Shown here: piece by piece, positions 36,247 through 45,272 of the stretch
Layout of the letters: every line of letters begins with the position of its first letter
Position numbering within the stretch: the first letter of the stretch is position 1
NCBI RefSeq assembly: GCF_010894455.1
Contig: NZ_JAAIXY010000001.1
Coordinates: 496,001-560,000, forward strand
Source of the DNA: Myxococcus eversor
GTDB lineage: Bacteria > Myxococcota > Myxococcia > Myxococcales > Myxococcaceae
Length of the DNA: 64,000 bases
Reading direction: 5' to 3'
Made by a program: the position numbers and the translations under genes
The notes under the pieces: generated by a model
What the model saw: only the letters and a program-made list of their open reading frames with translations
Database searches by the model: none
What the model was told of the DNA's origin: nothing

Positions 36247-39200
36247 ATGCATCACACATTCCGTCGCATGGGGCCCAGTGAACTGCTGCCCCGCTACATT
36301 TTCGCCGAGAGCCTCTTCGCGCGTCGACGCGTGCTGGAGGTCGACGCGGTGGCCTCCACCGGAGGAGAGAGCGCGCGTTTCCTGCTGGAGCGGGGAGCCC
36401 GGGCTGTCGTCGCCTGTGACGAGGACATCAAGGCGGTGCAGGCCGCGCAGAAGGCGCACGGTGGGCCCACGCTGCGTTACCGCGCCAACATCTACGACGA
36501 CTTCGAGCCGGGCAGCTTCGACGTGGTGCTCGTGGCGGACCTGGCGCCGTACGTCCGGGCCCCGGAGCTCCTCGCGGAGCTGGCGCGGCTGGTGGCGAAG
36601 CAGGGCTTCCTCGTGGGCGGCCTGCGCAACGTGGCGGGCCTGGCGCTGCCGCAGCTGGTGGAGGCGGAGGAAGGCAATGTCCCGCCCACCTACGGGCTCC
36701 TGCTGGATGCGCTCAACGTGCACTTCCCCCATGTGGAGGTGGCCACGCAGTCGCCGGTGCTGGGGTACCAGCTCGCCTTCGAGCGGGGCGAGGGGCTCCA
36801 GGTGGACGGCTCGCTCGTGGAGAACGGCGAGGCGGCGTACTTCGTGGTCGTCGCCGGGCAGGAGCCCGCGCGCTCGGTGGACCCGACCTGGGTGCAGCTC
36901 CCGCCGGAGCCGCTGGCCTTCACGCGGGGCAAGCTGGACGAAGTCGTGGCGCGCGCGAAGTCCTGGGAGGAGCGCAGCGCGCGGTTGAAGGAGTCGCTGA
37001 CGCGGCTTCGCACCGAGCTGACGGACCGTGAGGCGGAAGTCGCCTCGCTCAAGCCCGTGCTGGAGGTGACCCGGGACGAGGTGGCTCGGCTCACCGCGCA
37101 GTTGGAGCAGGCGCGGGGCACGCCAGAGTCGCAGCGCGAGCGGGATGACCTGGCGGGACGGCTGCGCCGACGTGAGCTGGAGCTCCAGGTCGCGAGCGAG
37201 CGGCTGGGCGATGCGGACCGCCGTCTGGCGGCGCAGCGTCTGGAGGTCGAGGCCGCGCAGCGAGTGCAGGCGGAGGCCGGGGTCCAGGTGCTCGCGGGGC
37301 AGGAGTCGCTCCGGCTGGAGCGCGCGCGCCGCGAGGAGCTGTCCACCTCCCTGGAGGAGGCCCGTGAGCGGCTGACGCAGACCTATACCCAGGTGCGTGA
37401 GCTCCAGGATGAGCTGACCACGCTGCGCATCGACCGGGAGAAGGACCGGCTCCTGGCGGAGCGCGCCGGAGAGCAGTCCGAGGACCGGCGTCGCGCGGCG
37501 GACGCGGCCCGGGAGCGGGAGCTGCGCATCGCCGAGCAGTACTCGTCGGCCCTGGCGGCGGTGGAGCATCTGAAGGACGGCACGGCTCGGGCGGAGGAAG
37601 CCGCGCGCGATGCCGTGGCGGCCCTGTCCGTGCGGGAAGCGGAGCTGGCGCGCGCGGCTCGCGAGCTGACGGAGGCGTCCCTGCGGGTGTCGTCGGCCGA
37701 AGGGGCTCGACGGGACGCGGAGGAGCGGCTGGCGGCGCTCCAGGCCGAGGGGCGTGGTCAGGAGACGGAGCTCGTCGCCGCGCGGGAGCGGGAAGCACGG
37801 CTGCGGGCCGAGCTGGAGGCGCTGACGGAGGGCGAGGCGTCCGCTCGCGCCACCGCGCGGAAGCTGGAGGAGGCGCTCCACGAGGCCGGCCAGCGAATCA
37901 CCGCGTTGGAGGAGGAGCGCGCTCGCGTGGAGGCGGGGCTGACGGGGGCCCTGGAGACGGAGCGCTCCGGACTTCAGGCCCGGCTGTCGGCGCTGGAAGG
38001 CGTGCTGGAGTCGGAGCGCGTGCGCGCGGAGGCGCTCGCGGACGAGGCTCGCACCGAGGCCGCCATTCGCGCGGAGACGGAGGCGCGCAAGCTGGAGCTG
38101 GAGGAGGAGCGCCAGGCGCTGGTCCGCCGTGTGGTGGAGCTGGAGGCCGAGGTCTCCACGCTGAGCCGCTCCCGTCGCGAGGAGGTCGAGCGCGCGGAGG
38201 AGCTGGCGACCTTGCTTCAGTCCGTGCAGTCGGACCTGGAGACGGCGCACCAGGAGCGGGACGCCACGGCGGCCCTGGCCGCTCGCGTGGGCGGAGAGCT
38301 GGACCAGGAGCGGGAGTCGCGCGCCGCTGTCGAGGACGCGCTGCGCGTCTCACGCGGCAAGCTGGAGAGCGCGGCACAGCGGCTCGTCGAGGCCGAGGCC
38401 ACCCTGGCTCGGACCCGTGAGGCGGTGGATGCGGAGGTGGAGCGCCGCGCCGCGCTGGAGACTTCGCTGGCGGAGGTCCAGGCCACGCTGGAGGCCGAGC
38501 GCGCTGGCCGTCTGAAGTCGGGCTCCGCGCTGGAGACCCTGCGCGCGCAACTGGAGACGGAGCAGGAGCGTCGGGAGACCGCGGAGGCCGCGCTCACCGA
38601 GGCCCAGGCGGGACTCGCCGAGGCACGACACGCGCTCCACCAGTCGAAGGAGGCGCTGGACGCCGAGACGGAGCGCCGGGCCCGTTGGGAAGCGGCGCTC
38701 GCGGACGTTCAGGTCCAGTTGCAGGACGAGCTTCAGCGACGCACCCGCGCCGAGGAGGCGCTGGCGGAGGCTCGAGGACAGCTTCACGGAGAGGGGCAGC
38801 AGCGGACCCATGTCGAGGGGACGCTGGCGGAAGCGCAGGCGCGCCTCCAGGCCGAGGCCGAGCGTCGGAGTCGTTCCGAAGCGACGCTGACGGAGGCTCA
38901 GGCCCGCTTCGAGGCGGCGCTGGCTGATGCCACCGTCCGTCTTCAGGAAGAGGCGGAAGCCAAGGCGCGCGTCGAAGCGACGCTGGCCGAGGCACAGGCT
39001 CGCATCCAGGAAGAGAGCGAGGCGAAGGCGCGAGTCTCCGCGATGCTCGCCGAGGTACAGGCTCGGAGCGAGTCGGAGGCCGAAGCGAAGGCGCTCGTCG
39101 AGACGGCACTGGCCGAGGCACAGGCTCGGGGCCAGTTGGAGGCTGAAGCGAAGGCGCGGGTCGAGGCGGCGTTGGCCGAGGCCCAGGCCAGGAGCCAGTC

Positions 39201-42200
39201 CGAGGCCGAGGCCAAGGCGCGCTTCGAGGCGGCGCTGGCCGAGACGCAGACGCTCCTTCAAGGCGAGACCCAGGCGAGGGCGCGAGTCGAGACCTCGCTG
39301 GCCGAGACCCAGACACTCCTCCAGGACGAGACCCAGGAGAGGGCACGAGTCGAGGCGACGCTGGCCGAGACGCAGGCCAGGAGCCAGTCCGAGGCCGAGG
39401 CGCGGGCGCGTGTCGAGACCGCGCTGGCCGCGGCCCGGAGCCGTGGTCACGAGGATGGCGAGGAGCGGGCGCGCGTCGAGACGGAACTCGCCGAGGCCCG
39501 GACCCTGCTTCAGCTCGAGGCCGAACAGCGCTCACTCGCCGAATCGACGGTGGCCGAGGCACGAGCCCGCCTGCTGGCGGAGACCGAGGAGAAGGCTCGC
39601 GTCGAGGCCTCGCTGACCGAGGCTCGCGCACGGCTCGAGGAAGTCGAGGCGCTGCGGACACGCGCCGATGAGGCGCTGACGGAGACCCAGGTCCGACTCC
39701 AGGCGGAATCGGAGCATCGTGCACGGGCCGAAGCGGCTCTCGTCGAGGCCCGCGAGGCGTTGGCCACGGAGCGCGAATCCCGAGGGCAGGGTGAGGCCCA
39801 GGCCCAGGCGTCTCTGTCGGAGGCGCGCCAGTCTCTCGCTTCCGAGCGTGAGGCGCGCGAAGCCCTGGCGGCCGAGCTGTCCGAGACCGTCACCCGATTC
39901 CAGTCGGAACTCGTCTCGGAGCGCGAAGGTCGGGCTCGAGTCGAGACCGCGTTGACGGCGGAGCGTGAGGCGCTGAGCGCGGCTCGCGCGGAGCTGGAGA
40001 CCGAGCGGCAGGAGCGCAGTGACGGCGAGGCCGGACTGGCTCGCGTACACGAGCGGCTGGAAGGGGAGCAGCGCGCGCGCGCCGAGGCGGAAGCTTCGCT
40101 GGCACGCACGCGTGAAGCCCTGGCCACTGAAGAGAGGGTGCGCGCGGAGGTCGAGTCGTCGCTGACGCGCACTCGCGATGCCCTGTCCGCTGAGTCGACC
40201 GCCCGCGCGGTGTCGGAATCCGCGCTGGCGACGGAGCAGCAGGGCGCGGAAGCGGCACGTGCCGAGCTGGCCCGGGAGCGGGAGACGCATGCCGAAGCGC
40301 GAGCGGCCCTTCAGTCCGAACGCGAGGCGCTGGCCCAGGTGCGTGCCGAGCTGGCGGCCCGCGAGCAGGCCCTGACGGAGCTGCGCGAGGCCTCCGAGTC
40401 TCGCGAGCAGGCGCTGCGCGCCAGCGTGGAGCGCCTGGAGGGTGAACGCGCCCAGGCCGAGGATTCGGCGCGGGAGCTGCGGACGACCCTGGATGCACGG
40501 CTGTCCGACGCGGAGTCCATGGGGGCGCGACTGGCGTCCGTGGAGCAGGCGTTGGGCGAGTCGGAGACGGCGAAGCGCGCGGTGGACGCGACGCTCTCCG
40601 AGCGGGAGTGGGCCCTGCAAGAGCTTCAGGCCCAGGCCACCGCACGTGAAACAGAGCTTCGGGAGAGCCTGCGGACGCAGGAAGCCACCGAGGCCACGCT
40701 GGAGACCACGCGCCAGGAGGTCCTGGACCTGCGTGGCGAGCTGACGCACCTGGCAGCGGCACGTCAGGAAGTGATGCGCCTGGGCATGGAGCTCCAACGG
40801 GCCATGGCCGCGCTGCACGACCGGGGGATGCACCTCTCCCGACTCGATGCGGAGCTGGTGGACGCGAGGGAGCGACTGGTCGCCCAGCGCGAGAACGCCG
40901 AACTGCTCATGGTGCAGCTCGAGACGGCGCGGCGCTTCGCGGGCAAGGCCACGGCGATGGAGAGCTCGCTCGAAACCGAGCGGGCCGCGTTGGAGAGCAC
41001 CCGCGCGGAGCTGGCGCGAGCCACCGAGTCGGCGCGAGTGGAGCAGGAGCGCTCCACGAGTCTGGATGCGCGGCTGCGAGAGGCCACGGAGGCGCTGGAA
41101 CAGGCCCGCGCGGATTGGGAGGCCCGGTTCGCGGACCTCACCGCGCATCTCGAACGTCAGCGCACCGAGCTGGAGTCCAGCCACGTGGAGAAGGTGGAAC
41201 TGGAGGCTCGGCTCACGCAGACCGTGGAGCGGTTCGAGGCGCAGCGCTCGGCCCTGGCCGCGCTGGAGGCTCGACTCACCGAGACGGACACACAGCTCCA
41301 GGCACACCGCGCGGAGCAGTCCGCGCTGGATGCGCGCCTCACGGAGACCACGTCGCAGCTCGAAGCGCAGCGCGCCGAGCGAGCGCAAGTGGAGGCTCGG
41401 TTCACGGAGACGACGGCACTGCTGGAGGCACAGCGCACGGACAGCGCCGAGCTGGCGTCCCGGCTCGAAGCGGAGCGGATGACCCAGGCCACGCTGGCCT
41501 CGCGCCTCGCGGACACCGAGGCCCGCCGCGCCGAACTCGACTCCCAGCTCTCCGCGCTCCAGGCTCGCGCCGAGGCGCTGCGTGAGGAGCACATCGCGAA
41601 GCTCGCGGAGGCCACCACCGACTTCGAGTCCCGGCGTACCGCGCTCGAAGCCCGCCTTTCCCAGTTGGAGTCCTCCACGACGGAGAGCGCCACCGCGCTC
41701 CAGGCGCTTCAGGAGCGTCTGACCCGCGCCGAGTCCGAACGGGAGCGTCTCCAATCGGACCTCACCGTCGCCCGGGCCGCCCGCGTCCGACTGGAAGGCC
41801 GCATCACCGCCCTGGAGACCGCCTCCACGGACGCGGTCCGCCTGCTCGACTCCGAGCGCGCCGAGCGCACCCGTGCCTCCGAGTCGTTGGAGGAGGCCCG
41901 CCGCCAGCTCGCGCAGCGCGACGGCACCACGTCCGACCGACTCACCACGCTGCGCACCGAGCTGACGCGCCTCCAGGAACAGGCCCAGGCCCTCACGGCC
42001 GAGAAGCAGGACCTCCTCAAGGACCGCTTCGAGCGGGAGCGCCTGGAGCCGCTCGTGAAGGAGCAGCAGGCCCGGCTCACCTCCCTGGAGGCCGAGCGCA
42101 ACGATTTGCTCAAGGCCACCGAGGAGCTCAAGGCCGCCTCGCAGACCGATGCCGTCCTGGAGATGGCCGCGGAGATGGAGCAGCTCCAGTCGGAGGTGGA

Positions 42201-42489
42201 CTCGCTCCAGGAGAAGCTCCAGGCCCAGGAGACGGAGCTGGGAGCCCTGCGCCGTCAGGTGGCCCGCGCCGGCGGCAACCCCGTCCAGGACATCTACGAG
42301 CGCGCCAACGCGGAAATCAACGCGGTGAAGAGCGAGCTGTCCCGGCGCACGGGCGTGGCGCTGACCCCTCCGGGTGGCATCCCCGTCCGGGCTCCCACCA
42401 TCCCCCAGGTCAAACCCCCGCGCACCGCCGTGCCCGCGCTCGACATGCCCGACCCGACACCTCCGAAGAAGGCGGACGAGCGCGAGTGA
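36247..42489 (+). CDS. 2080-residue coiled-coil protein with methyltransferase-like N-terminal domain
   Basis: The first ~215 residues have a Rossmann methyltransferase-like pattern: RRVLEVDAVASTGGESARFLLERGA, VVACDEDIKAV and FDVVLVADLAPYV. The glycine-rich SAM loop is not canonical, so it may bind without catalysis. From about 225 to 2010 the chain is one long heptad coiled coil rich in Glu, Ala, Arg and Leu, including 21-residue tandem repeats around 819-1060. The Pro-rich tail (PPGGIPVRAPTIPQVKPP) lies at the end. A globular pseudo-enzyme head on a long coil resembles the layout of the Myxococcus polarity and motility proteins FrzS and AglZ, which have pseudo-receiver heads, but no direct homology is claimed. 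Its ATG has no clear ribosome site. dapF starts 24 nt downstream. Confidence 0.88.
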   Translation: MHHTFRRMGPSELLPRYIFAESLFARRRVLEVDAVASTGGESARFLLERGARAVVACDEDIKAVQAAQKAHGGPTLRYRANIYDDFEPGSFDVVLVADLAPYVRAPELLAELARLVAKQGFLVGGLRNVAGLALPQLVEAEEGNVPPTYGLLLDALNVHFPHVEVATQSPVLGYQLAFERGEGLQVDGSLVENGEAAYFVVVAGQEPARSVDPTWVQLPPEPLAFTRGKLDEVVARAKSWEERSARLKESLTRLRTELTDREAEVASLKPVLEVTRDEVARLTAQLEQARGTPESQRERDDLAGRLRRRELELQVASERLGDADRRLAAQRLEVEAAQRVQAEAGVQVLAGQESLRLERARREELSTSLEEARERLTQTYTQVRELQDELTTLRIDREKDRLLAERAGEQSEDRRRAADAARERELRIAEQYSSALAAVEHLKDGTARAEEAARDAVAALSVREAELARAARELTEASLRVSSAEGARRDAEERLAALQAEGRGQETELVAAREREARLRAELEALTEGEASARATARKLEEALHEAGQRITALEEERARVEAGLTGALETERSGLQARLSALEGVLESERVRAEALADEARTEAAIRAETEARKLELEEERQALVRRVVELEAEVSTLSRSRREEVERAEELATLLQSVQSDLETAHQERDATAALAARVGGELDQERESRAAVEDALRVSRGKLESAAQRLVEAEATLARTREAVDAEVERRAALETSLAEVQATLEAERAGRLKSGSALETLRAQLETEQERRETAEAALTEAQAGLAEARHALHQSKEALDAETERRARWEAALADVQVQLQDELQRRTRAEEALAEARGQLHGEGQQRTHVEGTLAEAQARLQAEAERRSRSEATLTEAQARFEAALADATVRLQEEAEAKARVEATLAEAQARIQEESEAKARVSAMLAEVQARSESEAEAKALVETALAEAQARGQLEAEAKARVEAALAEAQARSQSEAEAKARFEAALAETQTLLQGETQARARVETSLAETQTLLQDETQERARVEATLAETQARSQSEAEARARVETALAAARSRGHEDGEERARVETELAEARTLLQLEAEQRSLAESTVAEARARLLAETEEKARVEASLTEARARLEEVEALRTRADEALTETQVRLQAESEHRARAEAALVEAREALATERESRGQGEAQAQASLSEARQSLASEREAREALAAELSETVTRFQSELVSEREGRARVETALTAEREALSAARAELETERQERSDGEAGLARVHERLEGEQRARAEAEASLARTREALATEERVRAEVESSLTRTRDALSAESTARAVSESALATEQQGAEAARAELARERETHAEARAALQSEREALAQVRAELAAREQALTELREASESREQALRASVERLEGERAQAEDSARELRTTLDARLSDAESMGARLASVEQALGESETAKRAVDATLSEREWALQELQAQATARETELRESLRTQEATEATLETTRQEVLDLRGELTHLAAARQEVMRLGMELQRAMAALHDRGMHLSRLDAELVDARERLVAQRENAELLMVQLETARRFAGKATAMESSLETERAALESTRAELARATESARVEQERSTSLDARLREATEALEQARADWEARFADLTAHLERQRTELESSHVEKVELEARLTQTVERFEAQRSALAALEARLTETDTQLQAHRAEQSALDARLTETTSQLEAQRAERAQVEARFTETTALLEAQRTDSAELASRLEAERMTQATLASRLADTEARRAELDSQLSALQARAEALREEHIAKLAEATTDFESRRTALEARLSQLESSTTESATALQALQERLTRAESERERLQSDLTVARAARVRLEGRITALETASTDAVRLLDSERAERTRASESLEEARRQLAQRDGTTSDRLTTLRTELTRLQEQAQALTAEKQDLLKDRFERERLEPLVKEQQARLTSLEAERNDLLKATEELKAASQTDAVLEMAAEMEQLQSEVDSLQEKLQAQETELGALRRQVARAGGNPVQDIYERANAEINAVKSELSRRTGVALTPPGGIPVRAPTIPQVKPPRTAVPALDMPDPTPPKKADERE
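38701..39426 (+). repeat. 63-bp in-frame tandem repeats encoding three-heptad units
   Basis: Seven consecutive units of 63 bp lie at 38986-39426 and three diverged ones at 38701-38889, within the giant coiled-coil gene. Each encodes 21 residues of the type AEAQARSQSEAEAKARVEAAL. Length variation between strains by recombination is expected. Confidence 0.85.
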
Positions 42490-42513
42490 CGGACCACCGC
42501 TAGGATTGCGACC

Positions 42514-43365
42514 GTGGACGTTCGTGAACGCATCTTCAAGTACCAGGGCCTGGGCAACGACTTCGTCGTCCTCGACCGCCGCCAGTCCGGCGTGGACATC
42601 GACGCGGCGACCTCGCGCTGGATGTGCGACCGCCGGCTCGGCATCGGCGCCGACGGAGTCCTCGCGCTGCTCCCCTCCAAGCACGGCCTGGCTCGGATGG
42701 TCGTCCACAACGCCGACGGCAGCATCGCGGAGATGTGCGGCAACGGCCTGCGCTGCGCCGTGAAGTACCTGGTCGACCAGTCCGGGGAAAACCCGGGCCG
42801 CATCGACGTGGAGACGGGCGCCGGAGTGCTCACCTGCATGCCCGGCTATGGCGACGGCGGGGTGGTCGCGGTGGACATTTCCATGGGGCCAGCACGGCTC
42901 GTGGCCCCAAACCTCCCGTCAGGAGCCACCGGGAAGCCGTTCCTGGACGCTCCGCTGCCAGGGCACCCCGAGCTTCGAGCCTCCGCGGTGAGCATGGGCA
43001 ATCCCCACCTGGTCCTCCTGGAGCAGCCGCTGGAGGACGCGCCCCGACTGGGGCCGGAGCTGGAGCGGCACCCCGCGTTCCAGGACCGCACCAACGTGGA
43101 GTTCGTCCGGGTGGAGGAGGACGGCCTCACCGTCGTCGTCTGGGAGCGGGGCTGTGGGCTCACCCAGGCGTGCGGCACGGGGGCCTGTGCCTCGGCGGTG
43201 GCGGCGGTGCTGGCGGGCCGGCTGCCCTCGGACACCTGGCTGCGCGTCTCCCTGCCAGGAGGCAACCTGCGCATCCGCGTGCCCGCCGACCTGTCCGACA
43301 TCCGCCTCCGTGGTCCTGTCGCCTTCGTCTTCGAGGGCGTTGTCGCGCTTGCTGGGGGCCGGTAA
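42514..43365 (+). CDS. dapF: Diaminopimelate epimerase
   Basis: A 283-residue PLP-independent epimerase that turns LL- into meso-diaminopimelate for lysine and peptidoglycan. The two catalytic Cys sit in AEMCGNGLRC and ACGTGACAS. The start YQGLGNDFVVLD and LGIGADGV are also typical. The GTG at 42514 has AGGA about 8 nt upstream. It follows the giant coiled-coil gene by 24 nt, so it may be co-transcribed with it, and is followed by two response-regulator genes. Confidence 0.96.
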   Translation: MDVRERIFKYQGLGNDFVVLDRRQSGVDIDAATSRWMCDRRLGIGADGVLALLPSKHGLARMVVHNADGSIAEMCGNGLRCAVKYLVDQSGENPGRIDVETGAGVLTCMPGYGDGGVVAVDISMGPARLVAPNLPSGATGKPFLDAPLPGHPELRASAVSMGNPHLVLLEQPLEDAPRLGPELERHPAFQDRTNVEFVRVEEDGLTVVVWERGCGLTQACGTGACASAVAAVLAGRLPSDTWLRVSLPGGNLRIRVPADLSDIRLRGPVAFVFEGVVALAGGR

Positions 43366-43403
43366 CCTCCGACCTCCCCCTTCGCACCCGGGTCAGACAG
43401 CGC

Positions 43404-45254
43404 GTGGCCGGTCCCATTCTCGTCGTCGACGACGATCTGTTCTTCCGCCAGCTCGCCAGCGACATGCTGTCCCGTCATGGGCACCGTGTGGTTTCGGTGG
43501 AGAACGGCACGTTGGCGCTCGAGGAGGCGGCTCGCACGCCCTTCGACCTGGTCATCACCGACGTGGTGATGCCGGGCGTCGACGGCTTCGCGCTCACCGC
43601 GCGCCTTCGAGAGAGAGACCCGGACCAGGAAGTCATCCTGGTCAGCCAACGCACCGACGTGAAGGGCTCGGAGATGGCGCTGCGCTCGGGCGCGGCGGAC
43701 TGTCTGGCCAAGCCCGTGGAGGAGACGGACCTGGTGCTCGCGGTGGACCGCGCCCTGGAGCGCGCCGCCCTGCGCCGGGAGCGCACCCAGCTGCGCGACG
43801 AGAACATCGAGTTCGCCCGCTTCCACAACCTGCACCAGCGCTGCCTGGAGCTCATCTCCCAGTCGGATTTGGAGTGGCTGCAGGAGCGCATCATCTCGGA
43901 GCTGTCCGCGGTGTGCGACGCGCAGAGCGCCGCGCTGTGGGTGCTGGACGACCGGGGAGACCTGGTGCTGCGCGCGTACCGGGGGCTGCTCGACAAGCAG
44001 TTCCTCGCGGAGAAGATGAACCCGGAAGGACCCCTGGCGGGGCGCCTGCGGGATGCTCAGCCGTGGTTCGCGCGGGATGAGCGCTCCGCGGTGCTGTACG
44101 TGCCGCTGATGGTCTCCGGGGAAATCGTCGGCCTCGCGCAGCTCTCGGACCCGCTGACCGGGGACTTCCGGCAGGAGCACTCGCGCGACGCCCGCGTGCT
44201 CGCGGACTTCGCCGCCGTGAGCGTGAAGAACGGCCGGCGGATGATGGCGCTCCAGCGCCTGGGCCTGAGAGACCGCGAGACGGCGGCCTACAACCTCAGC
44301 TACTTCACCGACTACGCCTCCAAGGAGATCTACAAGGCGCGGCGATACGGGCGGACGTTCTCGCTCTTGACCTTCTCCATCGACAACCTGCCGCTGGTGC
44401 GCGTGCGCCAGGGCGCGGCGGACGCGAAGAAGGCGGTGCGCGGCATCATCCGCGCGCTGAGCAAAATCATCCGCGACTCGGACGTCATCGCGAAGGCGAG
44501 CGACCAGGAGTTCTACCTGTTGCTGCCGGAGACGGACTTCTTCGGCGCGATGATGTTCGTGCGTCGCGCGGTGGCGGCGGTGCGCGAGGAGCCTGAAGTC
44601 CAGGACGTGGAGTCGCGCCTGCCGCTGGCCCTCGTGGGCGGTGCGAGCACCTTCCCGAAGGACGGCGAGGACTTCGACGAGCTGGTGCACCGTTGCCGTC
44701 GCCGCATGGACGAGCGTCGCGCGTCGCTCCAGCGGCGGCTGATGCTGGACGGGCTGCCGTTCTGGGACGAGGTGGACCTGCTTCTGGGCACGCCCAACAG
44801 CCCCAGGCTGCCGGTGGACGAGCGCGCCGAGCCCAGCCGCCGAGGCAAGGTGGCGGATGTCCTCTTCGACGAGCTCCAGGCGGAGATTGCCCGCGAGCTG
44901 ACCCGAGATCCGGGCACGCGCGGCCTCTTGTACGTGGGAGGGCCGGAGATTCGCGCGGACCTGCCGATAGCGGCCGGGCTGGAGTCGGCGCCGCCGGACC
45001 TGTCCTCGCGCATCTACCTGCTGGGCCGCCGGGTGGACCTGGAGTCGCATCCCGCGCTGACGCCCGTGTTCCTGGAGGGCGACGAGCGGGTGTCCCGGCA
45101 CGAGTTCATCCTCTGGCTGTCGGAGAGCGCGGCGTATGCGCTCATCCAGCGGCGGGGGCGGGGCGCGACGTGGGGCTTCCACACCTCGGACACCGCCGTG
45201 GTGGACGGGCTCATCTCCAAGCTGCAGGCCGAATACGACCTGCAGCCCTACTGA
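43404..45254 (+). CDS. Receiver-GAF-degenerate GGDEF response regulator
   Basis: A 616-residue regulator. The receiver (about 1-120) is complete: VVDDD, phosphoacceptor in ITDVVMPG and LAKPV. A GAF-like domain (about 145-285) follows, then a GGDEF-like domain (about 295-435) with RRYGRTFSLLTFSIDN and SDQEFYLLLPETDF. The GGDEF signature itself is replaced by SDQEF, so cyclic-di-GMP synthesis is unlikely and GTP binding doubtful. The last 180 residues match nothing I know and end in a mixed alpha/beta domain. The start is GTG at 43404, which directly precedes GPILVVDDD; no strong ribosome site is seen. The downstream regulator begins 19 nt after its stop. Confidence 0.85.
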   Translation: MAGPILVVDDDLFFRQLASDMLSRHGHRVVSVENGTLALEEAARTPFDLVITDVVMPGVDGFALTARLRERDPDQEVILVSQRTDVKGSEMALRSGAADCLAKPVEETDLVLAVDRALERAALRRERTQLRDENIEFARFHNLHQRCLELISQSDLEWLQERIISELSAVCDAQSAALWVLDDRGDLVLRAYRGLLDKQFLAEKMNPEGPLAGRLRDAQPWFARDERSAVLYVPLMVSGEIVGLAQLSDPLTGDFRQEHSRDARVLADFAAVSVKNGRRMMALQRLGLRDRETAAYNLSYFTDYASKEIYKARRYGRTFSLLTFSIDNLPLVRVRQGAADAKKAVRGIIRALSKIIRDSDVIAKASDQEFYLLLPETDFFGAMMFVRRAVAAVREEPEVQDVESRLPLALVGGASTFPKDGEDFDELVHRCRRRMDERRASLQRRLMLDGLPFWDEVDLLLGTPNSPRLPVDERAEPSRRGKVADVLFDELQAEIARELTRDPGTRGLLYVGGPEIRADLPIAAGLESAPPDLSSRIYLLGRRVDLESHPALTPVFLEGDERVSRHEFILWLSESAAYALIQRRGRGATWGFHTSDTAVVDGLISKLQAEYDLQPY

Positions 45255-45272
45255 CAGGAAGCGGAGCGACCC

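Noticed and set aside
38701..39426. Possible CRISPR or satellite array
   Set aside because: The 63-bp repeats are contiguous without spacers, in frame, and encode a heptad coiled coil.
39532..42708. 1058-residue minus-strand ORF over the coiled-coil gene
   Set aside because: Antisense shadow of a repetitive high-GC coding sequence; composition is Leu/Arg/Gly-rich with no domain.
43540..43760. Possible frameshift at the dapF / regulator junction
   Set aside because: The regulator frame opens within dapF, but the dapF protein is complete and the regulator has its own GTG start at 43404.
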